Positions 25,401 to 33,375 of a DNA stretch of 64,000 nucleotides are shown piece after piece. The DNA is from Gordionus sp. m RMFG-2023 (taxonomy: Eukaryota > Nematomorpha > Gordioida > Chordodea > Parachordodidae), in contig NC_088776.1 of NCBI RefSeq assembly GCF_954871325.1, forward strand, positions 2,487,985 to 2,551,984, in the 5' to 3' direction. Under the pieces are notes generated by a model, which was not told where the DNA came from, made no database searches, and saw only the letters and a program-made list of their open reading frames with translations. The position numbers were made by a program, and so were the translations under genes. The stretch's first letter is position 1; every line of letters starts with the position of its first letter.

Positions 25401-28400
25401 AGGAATAAATAAAAAAAATTTCTGGGTTTGCGGTTACATCTCAATACCGCGAAAAGTTAAATATTGCGAATGTATTTTAGTGCGAATGCATTTCCGCCAA
25501 AAAATAAGAGAGAAAAAAAACATTACCAGGAATGCGTTATCGCAGAAATATTATAATTACACTTTCCGTAGAAAAAGTGTACAAGTAGCAAGTGAATTTG
25601 TATTAATTATATCAAGTCACACTATTGCATTCTTGGCAATTTTTACGCGATATTGCATTCGTTTTAATGCTTCCGCGATGATGCAATGCGCGGTATTAAT
25701 TTCGCCACCATACATTCGCGTTGTTTCGCGATAATACGTTTCGCTATAACGTTTTAGCGGTAAATACAATCTATCGAATTGAGAATTTGAGAGCACACCA
25801 TTATAGCAGATAAAAAGTTGAATTTAAATATCGGAAGAATGAAACAAAATAACAAAATTTATGTATATTCCTTTTATTCATCTTCATGAATTATAAAATA
25901 ATAAATTATAAGTAAAAATATTAGAGACCTGCAGGCCCGGCTCTAAGCCCGACAATGGGTGCCGGTCCGTATTTTAATTATTTTAATGTATACCCGGGTC
26001 GGGCCTGAAAATTTTATTATAAAAAAAAACCGGGCCGTGCCGGCCCGTATATTTTAAAACTGAAATCGCCATTCATTAGCTTACAAAAATCAAAAATGTC
26101 ATATTTATTATTAATTAAAATTATTTATTTTTTAAAATTATTTTCTTTAATATTTTGTATATCACGTGTAGAACTCGTGATCTCTGTCCCCAAAAAAAGT
26201 ATAAAAAGGGATTAGATTTTATAATTATTTTGACTTTTTAAAATATATTTAACCAATAAAATTTGGAGTTGAAAATTTATAAATTTTAGTTTTAAAGTTG
26301 GGTTGGTAAATCGAGCGAGTTATAAAATGGCGTTGTACTACTGGTAGACATTTTTTATAGTGTATAATTAATCATAATAAATATAATATATTTTTAAAAA
26401 AATCCGGACCGGGCCTGAAAATTTTATTTTAAAAACCGGGCCGTAAATTTTTTTGAAAAAAATATCAAGTACGGGCCGGGCCACGCAAATGGTACTCTCT
26501 GCAGGTCTCTGAAAAATATACTAAATTAATCATTATAAAAGATTATAGTTAAAAAAAAATTTTTTTTAGTATATTAGATTGTTGTTTTATTTAATGAATA
26601 AATTTGGATCGTCTTGTTATGAAATATGGTTTGTTTTATGTTATGAAAGGATGGCTTGTTATTTGATTCAATAATATCTAGTTTTGTTATTAAGAAAAAT
26701 TATAAACTGAGAATAAGGACCGAAAGCGAGGAAAAGAAATATATACATTATTTAAATAAAATCGAATTTATCACAAAAATTTTTTTTTAACCCAGATGCG
26801 CCGAAAGTTTAATTTAGTCTTATATCATTTAAAATAATATTGGCCGCTAGATGGCGTTATAACTAAAAAAACAAAATTAAAACAAAAAAAGGTCAAATAA
26901 AAAAAACAATTAACGATTATAAAAATATGGCGCGTATATAAAATTTTTTTTGAAAAAAACACTGAATATAAAAAAAAACAATTAAGAGCTTGCATTGCTA
27001 TAATAAACCAGGAATAGCAATGCGATAGCCATCGTAATGGTCTGTTTGAAATAGAAGGCTTCATTACGATCGCGACTTACTGATTTTTCTCCCTAATAAT
27101 GTGATAAATTTAACCGAAAACACTGAGAGTATATTATTGGTGGCAAGTGGTGATAAAAATAACGTTAGCGATGTCCGAATGAATTTGTCTAATTTTCAAG
27201 ATTTCTGCCGAAATTTAATTTTCTGAGGTATTATGTTGGAACGCGCCGAAAAAAAATATCGATGCCGTGTAATCCACAAGTGAACCTGAAGACCAGAAGA
27301 GAAAAGTATTAGGCTGATAGCATCGGGTCTTCTGTTGTTGCTAGAGAGTAAAATGATCGCTATTTTTATAATTAAATGACACGTGATTATTCTATCGATA
27401 GAACTAAAAAAAATTTAGGGATCAACAATTTACGCCAAACTGATTTTTGGTTCGGGCCTGACAGCTGGTCTATAAAATTAATTAGCGGAAGTAAGGTGAG
27501 TAAATTATTCTAAAGAACTTAAGAATAAATATAAAAAAATTCTGAGTTTGCGGTTACATCTCAATACCACGAAAAGTTAAATATTGCGAATGTATTTTAG
27601 TGCGAATGCATTTCCGCCAAAATATAAGAGAGAAAAAAACATTACCAGGAATGCGTTATCGCAGATTGATTATAATTACACTTTCCGTAGAAAAAGTGTA
27701 CAAGTAGCAAATGAATTTGAATTTGTATTAATTATATCAAGTCACATTATTGCATTCGTGGCAATTTTTACGAGATATTGCATTCGTTTTAATGCTTCCG
27801 CGATGATGCAATGCGCGGTATTAATTTCGCCACCATACATTCGCGTTGTTTCGCGATAATACGTTTCGCCCTAAACGCATTCAACGGTTAATGATTTAGC
27901 CGAAAAAATATTCTCTTTAAATGCTATATAACGTTTTAGCGGTAAATACATTCTATCGAATTGAGAATTTGAGAGCACACCTTTATAGCAGATAAAAAGT
28001 TGAATTTAAATATGGAAGAATGAAACAAAATTTATGTATATTCCTTTTATTCAACTTCATGAATTATAATAATAAATTATAAGTAAAAATATTAGAGATG
28101 TAGGCCCGGCTCTAAGCCCGTTTAGGGCCAGTCCGTATTTTAATTTTTAAAAGTATACCCGGGTCGGGCCTGAAAATTTTATTTTAAAATAAAATCCTCA
28201 TTCATTAGCTTATAAAAATCAAAAATAAATGTCATATTATTATTATTTAAAATTATTTATTTTTAAAAAATTATTTTCTTTAATATTTATCAAATTTATA
28301 AATAGTAGCCTGATTTTATATTATCACGTGTAGAACTCGTGATCTCTGTCCCCAAAAAAAAGTATAATAAAAAGGGATTAGATTTTATAATTATTTTGAC

Positions 28401-31400
28401 TTTTTTTAAAATATATTTAACCAATAAAATTTGGAGTTGAAAATTTATAAATTTTAGTTTTAGAGTTGGGTTGGTAAATCGAGCGAGTTATAAAATGGCG
28501 TTGTACTACTGGTAGACATTTTTTATAGTGTATAATTAATCATAATAAATATAATATATTTTTAAAAAAATCCGGACCGGGCCTGAAAATTTTATTTTAA
28601 AAACCGGGCCGTAAATTTTTTTGAAAAAAATATCAAGTACGGGCCGGGCCGCGCTAATGGTACTCTATGCAGGTCTCTGAAAAATATACTAAATTAAACA
28701 TTTTAAAAGATTATAGTTAAAAAAAAAAATTAAAAAATAAAATAAAAAGAATTCTTTATTAAATTTCCCTTGACTAGTTTCTTATTCTTTGATTAGGAGG
28801 AAAATTACTTTTTCCCATTTAGCAACCTTATTTTTTTTTAAAGTAAATTTTAAAGACAATCATCTAATTCAGATAGCGCATCATAATCCACTATCCTATA
28901 AAATCTTCGTACTCACTTATTAATTAAATATGTCATAAATCACCTCTAATTAGGCCTACAAAAAAAACGAATCGAATAATACTATTATCCGTATTCGATT
29001 CGAAGCTACGTATTCATACAAATAATAAAATTATTATCCGATTCGTCGAATATTCGATTCGGAAATTTTTCTAATGCTTATAAACAAATGTGTAATGTTT
29101 TAAAATGACACTTTTATGGATTCTACTATAAAACTAATTGTCATTAGCATATAAAAATTTACAGAAAATAAACAAACGATTTTTAAAATTAGAATTGGTT
29201 ATAAAAAATATCTAAATTAATTTCTCCAATCTAATATTCAAATTTTATTAAAAAAATTTCTAAAAATGTACAATAAATCTCATAAAAAAATATAATTATA
29301 TCCGAATTAGATAATAACCAGTTTTTTAAGCATTAAGTCCTTCTAATGGTTTCATCTTTCAAAGACATCCAATTCTTCATTATCATATTTGTTCCTATTG
29401 AGAACAACCGCTCGCATGAAGCCAAAGATCCCTGACAATATATCAGTTGCCATTTTCGACAACACAGGAAAACGATCCCCATGGAATCTCCACCGTTCTA
29501 GCGGACTCTTATTAGAACTGATCCTTAATTCATTTAAAATACGTTTCCACCTCACATATTGATGAGATGTTATTTTTGTTTGAAAATTTTATCCATGTTC
29601 GACTGTACTATTGCGCTAACTGATGTTTATATTGTTTTTAGTCTAGGATCTGGTATTGTTGATTTTATAGTTCGAAATATCTGTTAAGTTATAATAATTT
29701 TCTATTTTTCTCAATAGCACTGATAGTGTTTATAAAATTGAACCTGCCATTCTTTATAGATGAAAAAATGGGAGACGAAGTCATTGTTATTAGATATAGT
29801 ACCATTTACTGATTCGCATTCTGGTGGAAATACATTCGATATAAGTAACATAAACAATTACTTGTGATAATGGTAGCTCTAATTCAACTTTCATAACGTA
29901 AAAAAAATTCTTCGCATAAATCACCCAACTGTATAATTTCACATGTAACGATGTTTTGCGCATGTACTCAATTAGTAATAAAAGAAATACTTAAAGAAAG
30001 TAGACAGCAGGCAAAGTATCAAAATTAAGAACAATCAAAAAGATTATTAGCAATTCTTTTTACAAAGACAAATATTATGCAAAATGTATGCTCCTCCCTA
30101 CTCTTTCTACTATGAAATATTAAAAATTAGACACATCCATCAGATGGAATAGCTTTTATTTAATGGTAGAAAGAGCTATTAAAATGAGAAGGGCTTATTG
30201 ATGAAGTTGTGACTCAGATACATGATGATATATCTGATATCGAAGAAAGAAAACTGAGGGAAATAATTCAATTTTATTAACTTATTATTATTATTTTTTA
30301 TCAGGAATGATTTGGTCTACTTTAATAAACATACAAAACAAATTAAATCGAAGATATATGTTGTGACACATATCCTATTTTAAATCTTGTCATCCCTCTT
30401 TATGTCCCTTTAGTGGAACATTTAAATTCATTTGACAACAATTTAATAAACCCTATCAGTGCTATTGACAAAATGGAAAAATTATTATAACCCTAACAAA
30501 TATTGAAACCATAATAACAACCATATTAGATCCTAGATTAAAAGTGCAATTTTTTGAACAATTACCTGCGTCATCTATTAAAAAAAATTAAAGGGTATAT
30601 ATATAATGGATACAAAATAAAATATAATATCAATACAACAACAGTTAACCCAATAATACCATCATATATGGATAGAATTTTTAAGCAAAATATCACCTTT
30701 TCAATATGTGAGGCTGAAACATATCTTAATTAAGTAAGAATCGGTTCTAATATAAGAGTCCGCTAGAACAGTAGAGATTGCATGGGGATCCTTTTCCTGT
30801 GTTGTTGAAAATGGCAAGTGATATATAGTCAATCCAAGGATCTTTGGCTTCATGTGAGCGGTTGTTCTCAATGTGAACAAATATGATAATGAAAAATAGA
30901 ATGTCTTTGAAGGAGGATACAATTAGAAAGACTTTATGTTTAAAAAAATTGGTTATTATCAAATTCGGATATACTATAATCATATTTTTTGCGTATTATA
31001 TTTTGATGTTTATAAAATGAGATTATTGTACATTTTTAGAAAATTTTTAATAAAATTTGAATATTAGACTAAAAAAATAATTTAGATAATATTATATGAA
31101 ATCATGTTTTATTTCCTTTATTTTCTGTAAATTTTTATATGCTAATGAAAATTAGTTTAGAGAATCCTTAAAATGTAATTTTAAACATTACATCGGTTCA
31201 TAATTTTTTTGCAAAAAATAATATATTTTTCAAAAGCTTTAGAAAAATTTTTGAATCGAATAATTATTTTATTATTTTCAATTCGTTTTTTGTAGGCCTA
31301 ACTATGATATCCCATCTGTAGCTTGATACATTATCAAGCACATTTTATAGTAGTTAATGAACAAATATAGGAAAAAAGCTCAATAATTTTTCTTGCAAAC

Positions 31401-33375
31401 TTTATCATCAAAAATGGAAACACATTTCAGTATTGTGGTAAAATTTATAAAATACAAATCAAAAGTAGTAGTGTTTGATAGTAATGTGCCATAGTCTTAT
31501 AAATATAGCAGATGATTAGAGAATTCCTTTTATAAAAAAAATCATTTGCTCATAGTTTGATCTCTCAGGAGTGATCAATATATTTAGCTAGAGTAGTGAA
31601 CACACAACTTTTAAAATAGATAGTAAAGTATCTCTCTATCAAATATACGATAAAATTAATTTCCAAATATGAATGTTAAAAAGTCAAAAATTATATATAA
31701 TATCTCTTTAAATTGTAATAACTATGTGCCTTACTTTTCAGATTTAAACAATTTATGAATTCGGTGAAATAAAGTTACATATTTTATCATTATATTGTTG
31801 TCTTATTTGATTATATACAAATACATTAATATTAATACTATTAAATTATAACATATTGCAATTACATTTGTATAAATGAGAGTATATAAGCCTATTGAAA
31901 TCAGAAATTTTTGATATTTGTGTGTCAAGTTTTTTTACAAAATTCAGTCAAAATCTAGTTTTTGACCATTAATTAAAGTTTTCAATTAATTAATCTATAT
32001 ATATATAAACAACTAGATAAGATAATAAAATACCTAGATAAGATATGCGCCAAAATATTATATACATATCAAAAAATTAGCAGATCTCTAAAATAAGCTA
32101 ACTTTTATAGAAAAAAAAATTAATTAAATGACTTTCTTTTATTAAAATCGCTACATTTTCCTTAAAAAGGGTGAGAATTTTATTGTAGGGTTTAGAATAG
32201 GATCATCGTCTCCTCAGTGGGGATGTAAAAACCATCTAAAGGGGTTGATGTCAATCCAATTCTAAAAAACTATGCTATAAAATTTCCTAAAAACCTGGAA
32301 ATCACCAAAGTAGAAGAAGAATAAGGACAAAATATTTTATAATATAAAAATAACCTTCAGGAAAAATGTGAATCCATGAATTCTTATTGATTTGTTCTAT
32401 GCAAAAGTCAACCCCTCTTTGGTAAACACCATCTCCTCTTACTATTGGAATGACCTTTGAGTGAAATTAAGATTATTTTTTTAAAAAATGTATATTTCTT
32501 TTAGAAAAAAAAGAAAAATTTAATTTTAAGAAATAGATCAATCTATTTTGTACTAATCAATAAGATATTAATAGGACCATCAATATTATGCAAAGAGAAG
32601 GGGGGAGGGGTATAAGTTTAAATTTTATCTAACCCATTTATTTTAAATGTTTTATATAATATATACAAATGCTATATTAAATTACTACTTTTCTGAATTT
32701 GTGCAAAAGTAACTCTAAAAAAAATGAATAATATCCCCCCCCCCTCCCACTTCACTTTTATGGCCCCTCTACAGATCAATATAAGCTTATATTGGTAAAA
32801 TTATTTTCTTGTTGATGTTTTAATATAAGACAAATGGTCTCAGTGTAAAAACTCTAAATAACATTTAGTAAAATAATTCCTATATAAAAACCAATAATAT
32901 ATTTTATGAATAATAAATGTCTAAATCTTACTTTACCCAGACTAAAAAGTATTTGATGTCTATAGGTAGTAAAAAGAATATCATATGCACCTAATGCCCA
33001 TCTTATTTTATGAGGAGATAATTTATTCCAGGGTAGCATACCTATTTAAAGTCCTTAAAACACTATTTTGTTATATTAATAAGCATACCCCATAAAACTG
33101 GATCATCCATGCAGGAATAATGATTACTAAATGTAATAATTGGTTTTGTTCCAATTTTTACAAGAACATTTTCTAATATATTTTGATTGTGAATTGTAAC
33201 AGAATTAAAAACGTCTGAAATCACGCATATTTATATAATAACTTATTTTAATATAACTTAACATGGTTTTGCTGTAAATAACTCCCAATTTTAGTACAAG
33301 ATAACTGCAAATTGACCATATTCGATGAGGTTGATTCTGCTTTGGAAAAGGCCAGCGAAATTCAAAACCACCCAT
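7406..33375 (-). CDS. TAZ: Tafazzin, cardiolipin/phospholipid transacylase (complete, 9 exons)
   Basis: Tafazzin is the mitochondrial acyltransferase that remodels cardiolipin by exchanging acyl chains. Exons, in gene order: 33375-33258, 33214-33089, 33041-32932, 32454-32355, 23327-23286, 23208-23146, 15679-15627, 8841-8764, 7498-7406. They join in phase to 260 codons, close to the 262 of the common human isoform. Visible motifs: N-terminal RWPFP and a hydrophobic stretch (residues 22-34) for membrane insertion; the HX4D catalytic motif as NHYSCMDDP with His71 and Asp76; [27 protein letters not shown] at 149-152; [30 protein letters not shown]; and a C-terminal [15 protein letters not shown]. 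Each residue block matches the family in order. I chose the ATG at 33375 because the family has a short N-terminus before WPFP; an in-frame ATG about 75 bp upstream is less likely. Exons 5-7 are only 42, 63 and 53 bp. Four introns exceed 5 kb and are full of transposons, yet no coding exon is damaged. The donors gttaaa (exon 8) and gttatt (exon 4) are weak. Confidence 0.93.
7935..8249. mobile_element. CAATGAC-ended MITE, copy A (intron 8 of tafazzin)
   Basis: The right end reads GCATCGTCACTCTAGGTA and then tatatcattg, matching the family termini at 9705. The left end has lost part of the inverted terminal repeat. The interior shares CAGCTGATTTGCATTCAACG and a GGTTACAAAAATGG motif with copies B, C and D. 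Confidence 0.65.
8285..8516 (+). CDS. Unrecognised coding-like block antisense to tafazzin intron 8
   Basis: From a possible acceptor (gtgtccag) a frame stays open to a TAA at 8514-8516. It reads like soluble protein: [36 protein letters not shown], then [20 protein letters not shown]. The upstream part of the open frame (8214-8284) lies in a MITE end and is probably not coding. Sequence around 8580-8660 repeats the block's 5' flank imperfectly. I do not recognise the protein. It could be the last exon of an unknown gene, or a fragment of a repeat-borne gene. Confidence 0.3.
9362..9705. mobile_element. CAATGAC-ended MITE, copy B (most complete)
   Basis: The ends are inverted repeats: CAATGACATATAATAATACC then TAGACTGACGATGCATT at the left, and the complement at the right (ATGCATCGTCAGTCTAGG). 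No open frame. No clear target duplication is visible here. Family members lie at 7935, 13143 and 42416. Confidence 0.8.
10511..11048 (+). pseudogene. Transposase-like remnant, left arm of palindrome 2
   Basis: The open part (10511-10735) reads [18 protein letters not shown], then [19 protein letters not shown] and a [13 protein letters not shown] stretch. Homology to the right-arm copy continues past the stop to about 11048 in broken frames, with [28 protein letters not shown] and [17 protein letters not shown]. The order matches an animal repeat-borne protein I recall with VVTDYSRALLxA, RIDVAHLIK and FYVRxxxLLITS blocks; the D in VVTD may be a catalytic acidic residue. At least three disruptions are visible relative to the right arm. 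Confidence 0.55.
11396..11581 (-). pseudogene. Transposase-like remnant in the spacer of palindrome 2
   Basis: A 61-codon frame on the minus strand follows the right-arm transposase fragment in the same direction. It reads [20 protein letters not shown] and [20 protein letters not shown]. It could be a further exon of the same gene, but I recognise no domain in it. Confidence 0.3.
11870..12420 (-). pseudogene. Transposase-like remnant, right arm of palindrome 2
   Basis: The best open part (12166-11870, 98 codons) reads [39 protein letters not shown], then [18 protein letters not shown]. Upstream homology to the [15 protein letters not shown] block of the left arm extends to about 12420 with breaks. 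The EAEMLID codons are intact here, where the left arm has a stop, so the two arms have decayed independently. Confidence 0.55.
12816..13142. other. Anonymous intron sequence
   Basis: Part of tafazzin intron 7 between two mobile elements. I see no exon, RNA gene or clear repeat in it. Confidence 0.5.
13143..13457. mobile_element. CAATGAC-ended MITE, copy C (degenerate)
   Basis: The interior is clearly homologous to copy B (GATGATCAGGCAATTCT, then AGTTCGCGTCATAC, then AATGATATGGGTAACCAAAA), but the terminal repeats are decayed (CAATGACATAATAATATCTA on the left). No coding sequence. Confidence 0.75.
13458..14208. other. Anonymous intron sequence
   Basis: AT-rich part of tafazzin intron 7. I searched the minus strand for a missing tafazzin exon here and found none. 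No repeat or RNA gene is evident. Confidence 0.5.
14209..14334. mobile_element. 126-bp hAT MITE with GC-rich ends, perfect target duplication
   Basis: Ends are TAGAGATCTGCAG and its near complement GCCTGTAGGTCTCTG. The 8-mer ataataat occurs immediately on both sides (14201-14208 and 14335-14342), a perfect 8-bp hAT-type duplication. The inside has the GGCCCGG-rich text typical of this family. Confidence 0.88.
14480..14672. mobile_element. Fragment of a CAGTGGCGTA-type hAT element
   Basis: The block from a long G run to GTGACATGCCTG resembles the right end of the element at 61578-62372: both contain TTTTATTAGCTT, an A-rich segment, CAAATTTGC, a G-rich stretch and a final CGCCTG-like terminus. 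Open frames in it are chance frames of the G-rich sequence. Confidence 0.55.
14690..14870. mobile_element. Degenerate AGTGTTG-ended element
   Basis: It starts TAGTGTTGGGAAGAACC and runs through motifs (CCGAGATT, ATCCCGAGGTTTAG, TTTAGCCGCTTATTAA) that echo the interior of the MITE at 4611. The right end is lost. Confidence 0.4.
14906..15128. mobile_element. hAT MITE with GC-rich ends
   Basis: Starts TAGAGATCTGCAAAAGTAGG and ends GATGCAGATCACTA. The interior (GGGCCGGGTCGGGTCTTGG, then AACATATGTCTTTTATT) is shared with the copies at 35859 and, inverted, 57093. The flanks show no clear target duplication. Confidence 0.75.
15170..15577. mobile_element. CAGTGGCGTAGC hAT-type MITE, perfect target duplication
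   Basis: Terminal inverted repeats CAGTGGCGTAGCTACGGG and TCCTAGCTACGCCACTG enclose 408 bp. The 8-mer gcaccagc is present on both sides (15162-15169 and 15578-15585). The inside has GC-rich subterminal blocks and an AT core; the 68-codon open frame in the core looks incidental. Confidence 0.92.
16013..16215. mobile_element. Fragment of the AGTGCGCAC MITE family
   Basis: From TAGTGCGCAAGCGCAAC to about AAGAAGGCAGACGATAATAT the sequence matches the MITE at 23998-24384 (shared GGTAAAGTTATCGTTTGGC, then TTAGCAACCATTTTA, then AAATGTAAATATAAATAACT). The right end is missing. Confidence 0.7.
16622..16726. mobile_element. 105-bp hAT MITE with GC-rich ends
   Basis: Ends TTAGTGATCTGCATCGGG and TTTGCAGATCTCTA. 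Flanking 8-mers acttgtaa and acttgtat agree at 7 of 8 positions. The interior is made of GGCCCG and CCCGGGCC runs. Confidence 0.8.
17070..17472. mobile_element. AGTGTTGTT-ended element closing the left arm of palindrome 3
   Basis: About 400 bp bounded by TAGTGTTGTTAATTTGCTTG and its inverse (GCAAATTAAAACAACACTA). Subterminal repeats CGTAAAATTTACGACC and GACCCGGGGTCC-like blocks are themselves palindromic. Its outer end is the exact left limit of the palindrome. Confidence 0.75.
18392..19154 (-). pseudogene. hAT transposase, N-terminal two thirds (left arm)
   Basis: On the minus strand, codons from [17 protein letters not shown] run into a hAT-type RNase H fold: [12 protein letters not shown] (first catalytic Asp) and [12 protein letters not shown] (second). 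After a frame change near 18628 the reading continues [16 protein letters not shown] and [12 protein letters not shown], the conserved hAT TRWNSxYxM block. An intron-like gap follows. The C-terminal dimerisation region is deleted in this arm. The codon for Trp in YINDDWN is intact here, unlike the right arm. The frame change before SHRC is shared by both arms and so is older than the inversion. Confidence 0.8.
19876..21593 (+). pseudogene. hAT transposase, nearly full length but interrupted (right arm)
   Basis: The plus-strand copy carries the same N-terminal region (19876-20400), the TRWNS block (20405-20638), then after an intron-like gap [12 protein letters not shown], a frame of 139 codons (20847-21266) with [12 protein letters not shown], and the C-terminal hAT dimerisation domain (21360-21593) with [18 protein letters not shown] and [20 protein letters not shown]. 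Relative to the left arm it has TGA for Trp at 20203-20205 and TAA for Tyr at 20812-20814, as well as the shared frame change near 20397. It is therefore not functional as it stands. Confidence 0.85.
22472..22874. mobile_element. AGTGTTGTT-ended element closing the right arm of palindrome 3
   Basis: The mirror image of 17070-17472, with the same termini. Its outer end is the exact right limit of the palindrome and lies only a base or two from the mitochondrial fragment. Confidence 0.75.
22876..23012 (-). pseudogene. NUMT: nuclear fragment of mitochondrial cox1
   Basis: On the minus strand, three short reading blocks in order spell part of cytochrome c oxidase subunit [12 protein letters not shown], then [19 protein letters not shown], then [16 protein letters not shown]. 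The blocks VWAHHxFTVG and DVDTRxxFTSAT are diagnostic of COX1 around the helix-VII/VIII region with the copper-ligand HH pair. Single-base-scale gaps separate the blocks, so it is a dead copy. It lies in tafazzin intron 6, abutting palindrome 3. The gtaagt within it mimics a splice donor, but the frame does not fit tafazzin. Confidence 0.82.
23328..23997. other. Start of tafazzin intron 4 with no identified element
   Basis: A moderately GC-rich block (about 23440-23680) contains GGGCAAAA and GGGCCGAGC runs and a short chance frame. I cannot assign it to a gene or a repeat family. Confidence 0.4.
23998..24384. mobile_element. AGTGCGCAC-ended MITE, full copy
   Basis: The left end AGTGCGCACAAATTGAGTG is repeated inverted at the right (CTCAATTTGTGTGCACT). 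No coding capacity. Fragments of the same family occur at 16013 and 36776. No clear target duplication. Confidence 0.78.
25460..25760. repeat. Zone of reiterated ATGCATT/CGCGAT motifs (also at 27570-27910)
   Basis: Within about 300 bp the motif TGCGAATGCATTTCCGC and shortened or altered forms (AATGCGTTATCGC, GCGATATTGCATTCG, GATGATGCAATGCGCGG, TACATTCGCG, TTTCGCGATAATACG) recur in both orientations. Open frames of 84 and 91 codons run through the two copies, but the composition is dominated by the motif, so I do not call them genes. Confidence 0.55.
25922..26511. mobile_element. 590-bp hAT element with GC-rich ends, perfect target duplication
   Basis: Ends TAGAGACCTGCAGGCCCGG and TCTGCAGGTCTCTG, flanked on both sides by aaaaatat. 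No transposase code. It lies inside the segmental duplication. Confidence 0.9.
26664..28729. repeat. Segmental duplication, copy 2
   Basis: The direct repeat of 24534-26559, differing by scattered substitutions and small indels, including about 50 extra bases near 27880-27930. The order of all landmarks is preserved. Confidence 0.9.
28093..28679. mobile_element. Duplicated copy of the hAT element with GC-rich ends
   Basis: Corresponds to 25922-26511 and has the identical flanking 8-mer aaaaatat on both sides, so it was duplicated with its flanks rather than inserted anew. It has lost a little internal sequence near the left end. Confidence 0.88.
29352..29555 (-). pseudogene. hAT transposase C-terminal fragment, inverted copy
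   Basis: The minus-strand frame of 67 codons contains [20 protein letters not shown], the typical start of the hAT dimerisation domain, followed in broken frame by the counterpart of SCERLFS. It mirrors the fragment at about 30700-30960. Confidence 0.65.
29980..30960 (+). pseudogene. Decayed hAT transposase, plus strand
   Basis: In interrupted frames the order of hAT landmarks is kept: a [12 protein letters not shown] block near 30150, [13 protein letters not shown] near 30400, [16 protein letters not shown] near 30525, and a C-terminal block with homology to the minus-strand fragment at 29352. Many stops are present and no frame is long. Confidence 0.6.
31301..32354. other. Anonymous part of tafazzin intron 4
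   Basis: AT-rich, without recognisable genes. Near 32190-32260 the minus strand reads [16 protein letters not shown], slightly like the tafazzin HxGMDD region, but the true exon for that region lies at 15627-15679. Confidence 0.5.

Larger units (their letters stand above)
24534..26559. repeat. Segmental duplication, copy 1
   Basis: About 2.03 kb are repeated in direct orientation at 26664-28729, 104 bp downstream. Landmarks are GAGAATAAGGACCGAAAGCG, CTCCCTAATAATGTGATAAA, CACAAGTGAACCTGAAGACC and the hAT MITE at its end. The unit carries protein-like text without a long frame (for example [17 protein letters not shown] near 25040-25100) and a zone rich in GCGAATGCATT-like motifs (25460-25760). 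Confidence 0.9.
28951..31300. mobile_element. hAT element with inverted C-terminal copy (palindrome 4)
   Basis: The ends are TAGGCCTACAAAAAA and its complement TTTTTTGTAGGCCTA, with an extended inverted arm of about 600 bp (28951-29600 against 30690-31300). Between the arms a decayed hAT transposase runs on the plus strand. The flanking 8-mers (cctctaat, actatgat) agree only weakly. The element is in tafazzin intron 4. Confidence 0.75.

Noticed and set aside
25480-27859. Two related open frames (84 and 91 codons) in the segmental duplication as a gene pair
   Set aside because: They consist mostly of the reiterated ATGCATT/CGCGAT motif and differ by indels that do not respect a protein.
32180-32270. 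Minus-strand text [16 protein letters not shown] resembling the tafazzin HxGMDD region
   Set aside because: An in-frame stop precedes it, no acceptor fits the phase, and the true exon for this region ([14 protein letters not shown]) is at 15627-15679 with correct phases.
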